A DNA stretch of 7,580 nt from CAYNNP01 sp964398215 (GTDB lineage Bacteria > Planctomycetota > Planctomycetia > Pirellulales > Pirellulaceae). The notes below the pieces were generated by a model, which ran no database searches, was not told where the DNA came from, and saw only the letters and a list, made by a program, of their open reading frames with translations. Below are positions 1-6,082 of the stretch, piece by piece. The translations under genes were made by a program, and so were the position numbers. The stretch's first letter is position 1, and each line of letters begins with the position of its first letter. The DNA lies in the NCBI GenBank assembly GCA_964398215.1, contig CAYNNP010000281.1, positions 1 to 7,580 of the forward strand, written 5' to 3'.

Positions 1-102
1 AAACTCCAAACCAACGCGTCGGGTTACCATTTCTTTGCCAGGGTTAATTGGTTCGCCCGGTTGAGTCCCGAAGGCGCAGGCGTCAAAATCTAATTTGATC
101 AT
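1..102 (-). CDS. Possible 5' end of an unidentified gene running off the left edge
   Basis: An ATG at 102-100 opens a minus-strand frame with no stop through position 1, giving 34 residues that begin MIKLDFDACAFG and continue with a Gly/Pro-rich stretch. It would be divergent from the S9 peptidase gene, leaving 36 bp between the two starts. First codon positions are rich in purines, which suits coding sequence, but there is no well-spaced Shine-Dalgarno. I do not recognise the protein. The competing reading is the plus strand in frame 1, open from the edge to a TAA at 91-93, which would be the last 30 codons of an upstream gene. Only one of the two is likely real; I mildly favour the minus strand. 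Confidence 0.33.
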   Translation of the reverse strand, partial: MIKLDFDACAFGTQPGEPINPGKEMVTRRVGLEF

Positions 103-138
103 TGTCCGTTTTCGACGCCACTCATCACCCTTGGTTCT

Positions 139-2202
139 ATGAAAATTTTCACGATAACGTTTGCCTTGGCGATTGTCATTGGCTCGACCAACGGGCTTAG
201 AGCCCAAAAAACCCCGATGACTTCGGCGGATATTGCAAAACTTCGCAATGTTGGGTCCGCCGAGATTAGCCCCGATGGCGAATACGTCGCCTATACCAAA
301 TCCGTGCCCCGCCGCCCAATGAAAGACGACGACGGGTCAGCGTGGAGCGAGTTGCATGTTTCTGACCTGCAAGGAAATTCTCGCCCATTCATTACGGGCA
401 AAGTTTCCATCGGTCATCCGTATTGGTCCGCCGATAGCAAATGGATCTTTTATACCGCCAAGCGGTCCACTGACAAAGATCGTGAGTTGTATCGCATCGC
501 TGTCGATGGCGGCGAGTCATTGAAAACCTTTGACCACAAAACTTCGATTGGCGCGTTTGATATTAGCAAAGACCAAAAGCAGGTCGCTTTTCTTGCCACG
601 GAGGAAAAGAAGAAAGACCTAAAAGAAGAACACGATGACGGATTCGACCAAGAAATCTACGAAGAAGACTCGGTGTCGACTCGAATTTGGATTGCCGATA
701 TCGACACGGCAGGCTGGGAGCCCGATCACGCAAAACCGCGCATGTTGGATTTGCCAGGCTCAGCGATCGATGTCAAATGGAGTCCCGATGCGTCGCAACT
801 AATGGTCGTCTTGGCACCAACGCCATCGGTCGACGACAGTTACATGAAAAAACAAGTTCATGTTGTCGATGTGAAATCCGGCAAGATCGTTTTCTCTGCA
901 AAGAATCCCGGCAAGCTCGGCAAGGTAGCCTGGAGTCCGGACGGAAAAAACCTTGCCATGATTTCCGCCGAAAGTATCAACGATCCCAAAGACGGACGAC
1001 TGATGGTGATTCCAACCAGTGGTGGAGCACTGAAAGAACTGATGCCGGAATACCAAGCCCATGTATCTAGCTTTGCTTGGAAAGATGACAAGACACTGTT
1101 CTGGCTAGCCGGCGAAGGCGTTGCATCGCGTTTTGGAACCGTGACGACCGACGGAAAACGCGACGACATTTTTCAGCCAAGCGACGTTGTTATGTCAAGT
1201 TTTTCTTTCGCCACTAATAGTGGCAACGTTGTCTTTACAGGAGAAAGTGCCAGTCACCCTGCCGAGCTGTTCGTCGAAAGTGATGGCGATCAGCCGCTGA
1301 AACGAATCACAGACTCGAATCCTTGGTTGGCAAACATCAAACTTGCGAAACAAGAACGAATCACCTGGAAAGGCAGAGATGGTTTGGAATTGGAAGGCGT
1401 TTTGATGTACCCATTGGATTACGAAAAGGGAAAGCGTTATCCGACAATCATGCTGGTACATGGCGGGCCTGAGTCGCACGAAAAAAATGGTTGGATCACG
1501 GGCTATTCTCGGCCAGGGCAGGTTGCTGCAGCCAAAGGGTTCGTTGTTTTCCACCCAAACTATCGCGGCAGCACCGGACGCGGCGTGAAATTTTCGCAGA
1601 TGGGACAGTCCGATTCAGCCGGGAAAGAATTTGATGACTTGGTCGACGGTATCGATCATCTCATCGAACTGGGCATCACGGACAAGGATCGTGTTGGTGT
1701 CACCGGAGGTTCCTATGGTGGCTATGCGTCGGCATGGTGTTCAACGTTTTACTCAGATCGGTTCGCGGCGAGTGTGATGTTCGTTGGCATCAGCGACAAG
1801 CTCTCGAAAGCCGGGACGACCGACATCCCGGAAGAAATGTATTTGGTTCACCAACTCAAACGTGTCTGGGACGATTGGGATTACTTCATCAAACGGAGTC
1901 CCATTCGCTACGTCGAGCGCAATAAAACACCGACTCTGATTTTGCACGGCAAGAACGATCCACGCGTTCACCCATCGCAATCCCTCGAGCTTCATCGCCA
2001 CTTAAAAACGCTCGATCAAGCTCCCGTGCGACTGGTGCTGTATGAAGGAGAGGGGCACGGCAACCGCAAAGCAGCCGCGCGACTGGATTACAACCTGCGG
2101 ATGCTAAGATGGATGCAAACGTTTTTGCAAGACGACGCAAAAACGGCCCCAGAATATCGCATCGACTACCGCAAGGCGCTGGGAATCGAGAGCAAAGACT
2201 GA
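139..2202 (+). CDS. Exported S9-family serine peptidase (prolyl oligopeptidase / acylaminoacyl-peptidase type)
   Basis: A 687-residue serine peptidase that probably cleaves short peptides outside the cytoplasm. Residues 1-22 form a signal peptide with a hydrophobic core (FTITFALAIVIG), with cleavage probably near A22. Residues about 35-395 form a beta-propeller made of TolB/PD40-like blades, shown by repeated motifs such as ISPDGEYVAYT (43-53), WSADSKWIFYT (96-106), WSPDASQL (214-221) and WSPDGKNLA (265-273). A charged Lys/Glu/Asp loop at about 155-178 interrupts the propeller, as is common in this family. Residues about 405-665 are the alpha/beta-hydrolase domain: oxyanion-region HGGP (441-444) and NYRGS (474-478), nucleophile S525 in GGSYGG, D607 in GKNDPR, and H640 in GEGHG. 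The triad is intact and the length is normal. The ATG at 139 is the only start that includes the signal peptide; it has no clear Shine-Dalgarno. The family is confident; the exact specificity cannot be told. Confidence 0.95.
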   Translation: MKIFTITFALAIVIGSTNGLRAQKTPMTSADIAKLRNVGSAEISPDGEYVAYTKSVPRRPMKDDDGSAWSELHVSDLQGNSRPFITGKVSIGHPYWSADSKWIFYTAKRSTDKDRELYRIAVDGGESLKTFDHKTSIGAFDISKDQKQVAFLATEEKKKDLKEEHDDGFDQEIYEEDSVSTRIWIADIDTAGWEPDHAKPRMLDLPGSAIDVKWSPDASQLMVVLAPTPSVDDSYMKKQVHVVDVKSGKIVFSAKNPGKLGKVAWSPDGKNLAMISAESINDPKDGRLMVIPTSGGALKELMPEYQAHVSSFAWKDDKTLFWLAGEGVASRFGTVTTDGKRDDIFQPSDVVMSSFSFATNSGNVVFTGESASHPAELFVESDGDQPLKRITDSNPWLANIKLAKQERITWKGRDGLELEGVLMYPLDYEKGKRYPTIMLVHGGPESHEKNGWITGYSRPGQVAAAKGFVVFHPNYRGSTGRGVKFSQMGQSDSAGKEFDDLVDGIDHLIELGITDKDRVGVTGGSYGGYASAWCSTFYSDRFAASVMFVGISDKLSKAGTTDIPEEMYLVHQLKRVWDDWDYFIKRSPIRYVERNKTPTLILHGKNDPRVHPSQSLELHRHLKTLDQAPVRLVLYEGEGHGNRKAAARLDYNLRMLRWMQTFLQDDAKTAPEYRIDYRKALGIESKD

Positions 2203-2237
2203 GTATTAGCATTTGGACTCTAGTCTCGAAGATCCAA

Positions 2238-2268
2238 CCGGAAGACAACTCCGGCGTGTTGTTTTGTT
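2238..2268 (+). terminator. Weak candidate intrinsic terminator after the S9 peptidase gene
   Basis: CCGGA (2238-2242) pairs with TCCGG (2250-2254) around a 7-nt loop, followed by a T-rich but interrupted tract (CGTGTTGTTTTGTT). It begins 36 bp after the peptidase stop and runs into the stop codon of the convergent gene, a sensible place for a terminator. The stem is only 5 bp and the T tract contains G residues, so termination would be inefficient. On the minus strand no U tract follows, so I do not call it bidirectional. Confidence 0.35.
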
Positions 2269-2926
2269 AATTGTCATCTGCTTTGCGGAATGGATTGCCT
2301 ACAATTTCACGTAGTCTGTCACAATGGAGTTGTCTCTCCCGTTTGCCAACATCTCTCCAGATTTCTCGACGGTTCTTTTCTGGTCCCGCTGCATCACGTG
2401 CAGCTGCGATTGCTGCTTCCACGGCGGAAAACGTTGCGGAGGCCGCGATCCTGGCACGAACTCTCGGAAAGTCTTGTTTCGAGTGAGGAGTCTTCCAAGC
2501 AGCGTCCGACGGAGCGTCGAAATAGACGACCTCTGCTGCGCGGACCGCCGTACGTGCAGCTTGGCACGCAGTATTTTCTGAGTCAGTCGCATTCGCGCCA
2601 GCTACATAAACTTCAGAATAGGCCTGGCGAGCTTCCAACACAGCCAAGTACAGCAGTTCAGTCGTCAACTTACCGGCCGCGTGTTCTTCTAGTGCGTGGC
2701 CTATTCTGCGACTTCGCTCGTCTCCCATCAGTCGCTCGATGCGGCGACAGCATCCGGCGGTATAGAGTTGCCATTGGCTAGCACTAACCCATGGCCAGAA
2801 TTTTTCATACAAATCAACGTCTGGGTTGTTGAATGAAAGCCAAAGGCTCTCGGTCAACTCAATCGAGCGGTAGTTTGTCTTCCGTTTTTTTCTACTCATT
2901 GGCGTATGACGCTGAGTACGCCACAT
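2267..2926 (-). CDS. Hypothetical protein of a planctomycete-expanded CCRR / GNPFR family
   Basis: A 219-residue, probably soluble, mostly helical protein of unknown function. It has the layout I know from a large planctomycete family of hypothetical proteins. An N-terminal TES-x-W-x-x-x-x-x-P segment (26-36) resembles the usual TEAEWLACTDP opening. It is followed by CCRR (59-62) with DERSRR (69-74), a long Ala-rich helical middle (about 75-180) and the terminal motif CDRLREIVGNPFR (202-214). The middle contains many AA and AAA runs typical of the family. Residues 12-20 are Lys/Arg rich (KKRKTNYR), an addition ahead of the conserved part. The ATG at 2926 lies 19 bp after the membrane-protein stop; a second in-frame ATG at 2899 (MSRKKRK) is an equally good start, and neither has a Shine-Dalgarno. 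It is probably the last gene of the uvrA transcription unit. A long plus-strand frame covers the same DNA, but the family motifs decide for the minus strand. Biochemical role unknown. Confidence 0.8.
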   Translation of the reverse strand: MWRTQRHTPMSRKKRKTNYRSIELTESLWLSFNNPDVDLYEKFWPWVSASQWQLYTAGCCRRIERLMGDERSRRIGHALEEHAAGKLTTELLYLAVLEARQAYSEVYVAGANATDSENTACQAARTAVRAAEVVYFDAPSDAAWKTPHSKQDFPRVRARIAASATFSAVEAAIAAARDAAGPEKNRREIWRDVGKRERQLHCDRLREIVGNPFRKADDN

Positions 2927-2928
2927 TC

Positions 2929-2945
2929 GATTTAGATTTAGATTT
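2929..2945. repeat. Short tandem hexamer GATTTA (2.8 copies) filling an intergenic linker
   Basis: GATTTA GATTTA GATTT occupies 2929-2945 and makes up almost the whole gap between the membrane-protein stop codon (2948-2946) and the ATG of the 219-residue protein (2926). On the transcribed strand it reads AAATCTAAATCTAAATC just upstream of that ATG, where a Shine-Dalgarno would be expected and none is seen. It is an A/T-rich, unstructured leader and could vary in copy number by replication slippage. Confidence 0.6.
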
Positions 2946-3422
2946 CTATGAACCGGAAACTGGATTGATTTGGCTGGTTGATCGCAAAATGATTTGGATG
3001 GTATACCAGGCTGTTAGGGCGCCTCGTGAGGTCCAGAATACGGTGCGGATCCAATTTGTGCGCACGAGGTTTTGATAGGCTTGTTGATCAAATCCCGCTG
3101 ATAGTTGTTTGTGGTATGGCACTTGCAAGAAAAATGTGGATAGCCAGATGGCTGCTAGCAGTACCAGGCCGACAATTGCTGCCCAGCGAGGAAAACCGAT
3201 TGGTGAGGCGATCAGCAAGAGGACTGCGGTGCTGAGTTCCACCAGCATTGGCACCATCACGATGGGTGTGATCAGCCGTGCGTGAGCTTGTTCGTAACGC
3301 TGGAATTCTGCGATGCCAACGTGGTCGAACAAATTGTAGTGGACAATCTGGACCATCCATATCAAGCCGACCATGTACCAAGTCGCGATCAAGTGCAATA
3401 CAAGAACGATGGCCATATTCAT
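2946..3422 (-). CDS. Small four-helix integral membrane protein, translationally coupled to uvrA
   Basis: A 158-residue membrane protein of unknown function. Four hydrophobic segments are visible: about 4-26, 51-72, 79-101 and 126-147. Polar loops between them contain YEQAHARL (43-50) after helix 1, the short SPIGFPRW turn (73-80) between helices 2 and 3, and the longer QVPYHKQLSAGFDQQAYQN stretch (100-118) before helix 4. The conserved-looking polar and aromatic residues (WMVQIVHY at 22-29, RTNWIRT at 121-127) fit a small bacterial membrane family that I recognise by pattern but cannot name. The ATG at 3422 overlaps the uvrA TGA as ATGA and has AAAGGA six bases upstream, so I chose it over the much longer open frame, whose extra 49 Arg/His-rich residues are only the uvrA 3' end read in another frame. 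A second ATG two codons later is possible. Context suggests co-expression with uvrA; involvement in repair is inference only. Confidence 0.85.
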   Translation of the reverse strand: MNMAIVLVLHLIATWYMVGLIWMVQIVHYNLFDHVGIAEFQRYEQAHARLITPIVMVPMLVELSTAVLLLIASPIGFPRWAAIVGLVLLAAIWLSTFFLQVPYHKQLSAGFDQQAYQNLVRTNWIRTVFWTSRGALTAWYTIQIILRSTSQINPVSGS

Positions 3423-6013
3423 TGTTTGTCCTTTGTCGCTTCGGGCATCTCGCGCGATAAGAATTGCCCGGTCAAGCTGCTGGTGTTCTGGGCGACCTCT
3501 TCGGGAGTTCCCTCGGCGACGATCTGCCCGCCGTCGATGCCTCCGCGCGGTCCGATGTCGATGAGCCAATCGCAGGCTTGGATCAGATCCAAGTTATGCT
3601 CGATGACCAAGACGGTGTTGCCGGCGTCGACCAATCGCTGCAAAACATCGACCAATCTGCTGACGTCAGCAAAGTGTAAACCGGTGGTCGGTTCGTCCAG
3701 CAAGTACATGGTTTTGCCAGTCGAAGCTCTTGCGAGTTCCGTACCAAGCTTGATCCGTTGGGCTTCACCGCCGCTAAGCGTGGTGCTGGATTGTCCCAGG
3801 TGTATGTAGCCCAGCCCAACGTCGCGAAGCGACATCAGCAATCGATGCACGCGCGGAACGTTCTCGAAAAAACTAACCGCATCGTTGACATTCATGCTCA
3901 GGACGTCTGCAACGCTCGCGCCCTTGAAACGAACCTGCAGTGTCTGACGATTGAAGCGTCGGCCGCCGCAGCGCGTGCAAGTCACAAACAGGTCGCTCAA
4001 AAAATTCATTTCGATACGTTCGACGCCATGTCCCTTGCAGAGTTCACAGCGTCCAGCGGCAGAGTTGAAGCTGAATCGGCTGGATGTGAAGCCCAACGTT
4101 TTGGCTTGCCGGGTGGCTGCAAAGACCTTGCGGATTTCGTCCAGCACTCCGGAGTAGGTCGCAGGGCAACTTCGTGCATTGCGGCCAATCGGTGCTTGGT
4201 CAATCAGAATCAACTTGTCAATCTTGTCCGCCCCAACCAATTTCTTGTGAGGCCCGGCCTTGGGGGCAACCAGTTCCAGTTTATGTGCCAATGCTGGGTA
4301 CAACGTATCGTTTACCAGCGAGCTTTTTCCACTTCCAGAGACTCCCGTGACACCGACCAGACAACCGAGCGGAAATGACGCTTTGACGTTTTGTAGATTG
4401 TTGGTCGTGACGCCGTGAATCGTCAGCTTGCCACGCGATTTTCGACGCTGCCGCGACGTGCCGACCGAGGTTTCGCCAGACAGGTACTTTCCAGTCAAGC
4501 TATTTTTATCTGCAACAACATGCTCGGGCGTGCCTTGGCTAACCACGTGACCGCCATCACTGCCAGCGCCGGGGCCGACGTCGATCAGACAGTCCGCGGC
4601 CATCATCGTCGCCGCATCGTGTTCGACAACGACGACAGTGTTGCCTGCTATTTGCAAATCACGAATGCAGTTCAGCAGTTGATGGTGGTCAGCGGGATGG
4701 AGCCCAATCGACGGTTCATCCAAGATATAGCAAACGCCGACCAGGCCGCTGCCGATGCTGCACGCAAGCCGAACTCGTTGAAGCTCGCCGCCGCTGAGCG
4801 AGGCCGATGGTCGATCAAGCGACAAATACTGTACGCCGACCTTGCGCAGAAAACTAAGACGCTGCAAAACGTCTCGCGTGATCGGCGCCGCAACCAGAGA
4901 CTTGAGCTGGCTCAGGCTTTTGCCCAACGTGTGAAACCACTCATGGGTTCGGTCGATCGGCATGGCAATCAGTTGATCAATCGACAGTCCGTTGATCTTG
5001 ACCGCGAGTGCTTCGGGGCGAAGACGTCCGCCACCGCAACTGCCGCACGACTCTCGATCGTTTTTTTCACCCACAACGCCCAGGCCTTCGCAATCCGGGC
5101 AGGCGCCGTAGGGACTATTGAAGCTAAACGTCCGAGGCTCAATTTCCTCGAAGCTCGTGCCGCAATCGCTGCATGCCATTGCCGTATTGTAGATCGCTTC
5201 GTGTGGCGGCGATTCAGCTGGCAACAATGTCGACACCAGTCCTTTGCCCAGCCGCAGCGCCAACGCGACGGACTGTGCGAGACGCGATTCGATGCCTTCG
5301 CGTATCACCAGGCGATCCACGACCGCTTCGATCGTATGGTTCTGCCGCGGCGCCAGCGCTGGGATTTCTTCGATCAAGTACATTTCGCCATCGACACGCG
5401 CGCGAATCAAACCTGCAGCTTGGATGGATTCGATTATGTCACGATGGGCACCGCGACGTCCGCGAACCATCGGCGCCATCAACACCGTCTTGGTTCCGTC
5501 GGGCAGGGCTGCGAGGTGTTCACAAATCGCATCGGCGGACTGCTGGGAAATCGTGCTTCCACATTTCACACAGTGGGGCGTGCCGACTCTGGCGTACAGC
5601 AGTCGCAGATAGTCATAGATTTCTGAGATCGTTGCAACGGTACTGCGGGCGCTGGTGGAGCCCGGTTTTTGATCAATCGCAATCGTCGGCGCCAACCCAT
5701 CGATCGATTCGACATCGGGTCGCGGGATCTGATCCAGGAACTGTCTTGCGTACGCAGAAAGGCTATCGATGTACTGTCGCTGACCTTCTGCAAACAAAGT
5801 GTCGAACGCCAGAGAACTCTTTCCGCTGCCAGAAACGCCGGTAATCACTGTCAGAGCATCGCGGGGGATATCGACATCGATTCCTTGCAAATTATTAACG
5901 TTGGCCCGGCGAATTCGAATCGCCCCGGCATCGACTGCGGTTCGTTGCCGATTCGCAGCGGGCGGGCGTTTGCGTTTGGAGTCGCGTTTGGCGTCTGAGG
6001 ATGGCAAGGTCAA
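3419..6013 (-). CDS. uvrA: Excinuclease ABC subunit UvrA, compact form lacking the insertion domain
   Basis: DNA-damage recognition ATPase of nucleotide excision repair, which loads UvrB at lesions. It carries two ABC ATPase modules. Module I has Walker A GVSGSGKSS (59-67), signature LSGGE (406-410) and Walker B ILDEPSIGLH (430-439). Module II has Walker A GVSGSGKSS (557-565), LSGGE (746-750) and LLDEPTTGLH (771-780). Cysteine pairs for zinc are present: C148/C151, C281/C284 with C305/C308, C323/C326, and C656/C659 with C679/C682. A segment at about 150-260 matches the UvrB-binding domain (RARVDGE at 204-210, HTIEAVVDR at 226-234), so this is not a UvrA2 or drug-resistance type lacking it. 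The protein has 864 residues against roughly 940 for usual UvrA. The loss is localised: only 14 residues separate C308 from C323, where E. coli UvrA has about 125, so the insertion domain is essentially gone. The only in-frame start found near the conserved N-terminus is TTG at 6013, with no clear Shine-Dalgarno, giving a 28-residue basic leader. It is the first gene of a probable three-gene unit. Confidence 0.95.
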   Translation of the reverse strand: MTLPSSDAKRDSKRKRPPAANRQRTAVDAGAIRIRRANVNNLQGIDVDIPRDALTVITGVSGSGKSSLAFDTLFAEGQRQYIDSLSAYARQFLDQIPRPDVESIDGLAPTIAIDQKPGSTSARSTVATISEIYDYLRLLYARVGTPHCVKCGSTISQQSADAICEHLAALPDGTKTVLMAPMVRGRRGAHRDIIESIQAAGLIRARVDGEMYLIEEIPALAPRQNHTIEAVVDRLVIREGIESRLAQSVALALRLGKGLVSTLLPAESPPHEAIYNTAMACSDCGTSFEEIEPRTFSFNSPYGACPDCEGLGVVGEKNDRESCGSCGGGRLRPEALAVKINGLSIDQLIAMPIDRTHEWFHTLGKSLSQLKSLVAAPITRDVLQRLSFLRKVGVQYLSLDRPSASLSGGELQRVRLACSIGSGLVGVCYILDEPSIGLHPADHHQLLNCIRDLQIAGNTVVVVEHDAATMMAADCLIDVGPGAGSDGGHVVSQGTPEHVVADKNSLTGKYLSGETSVGTSRQRRKSRGKLTIHGVTTNNLQNVKASFPLGCLVGVTGVSGSGKSSLVNDTLYPALAHKLELVAPKAGPHKKLVGADKIDKLILIDQAPIGRNARSCPATYSGVLDEIRKVFAATRQAKTLGFTSSRFSFNSAAGRCELCKGHGVERIEMNFLSDLFVTCTRCGGRRFNRQTLQVRFKGASVADVLSMNVNDAVSFFENVPRVHRLLMSLRDVGLGYIHLGQSSTTLSGGEAQRIKLGTELARASTGKTMYLLDEPTTGLHFADVSRLVDVLQRLVDAGNTVLVIEHNLDLIQACDWLIDIGPRGGIDGGQIVAEGTPEEVAQNTSSLTGQFLSREMPEATKDKQ
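3429..3434 (-). promoter_or_regulatory. Shine-Dalgarno AAAGGA inside the uvrA 3' end
   Basis: Read on the minus strand, AAAGGA lies six bases before the ATG at 3422, inside the last uvrA codons. It fixes the start of the membrane protein and, with the ATGA overlap, supports translational coupling: ribosomes finishing uvrA can restart at once. It is the clearest ribosome-binding site in the window. Confidence 0.7.
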
Positions 6014-6082
6014 AAACCAACTTGCTGTGGGAGAATTGCACTGTGAAAGGTAAAATCTTGTGCTGAGTCTTAAAAGGGTGCT
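6014..6082. other. Divergent intergenic region between uvrA and the dNTPase homologue
   Basis: This 69-bp gap must hold at least the start signals for two divergent genes. The run AAAAGGG at 6072-6078 sits just upstream of the ATG at 6083 and can serve as a ribosome-binding site for the plus-strand gene. I searched for sigma70-like promoters: TTGCTG (6022-6027) and TAAAAT (6051-6056) are present, but their 23-bp spacing is too long for a convincing pair. No LexA-like palindrome is visible. If the dNTPase really starts at 6218, the regulatory region would extend to about 204 bp. Confidence 0.4.

Noticed and set aside
600..680. Highly charged Lys/Glu/Asp insert in the S9 peptidase propeller
   Set aside because: Charged loops at this place are common in S9 acylaminoacyl-peptidase-like proteins, so it is not evidence of a fusion or new domain.
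2290..2781. A 163-codon plus-strand open frame opposite the 219-residue protein
   Set aside because: The minus-strand frame carries the recognisable family motifs at both ends; the plus-strand product is Arg/Ser/Leu rich and unstructured-looking.
3423..3569. Upstream extension of the membrane protein to a 207-residue form
   Set aside because: The extra 49 residues are Arg/His rich and are the uvrA 3' end read in another frame; the ATGA overlap and AAAGGA support the start at 3422.
4415..5626. A 403-codon plus-strand open frame opposite uvrA
   Set aside because: It lies entirely antisense to well-conserved uvrA domains, has a composition typical of a reverse-strand shadow and resembles no protein I know.
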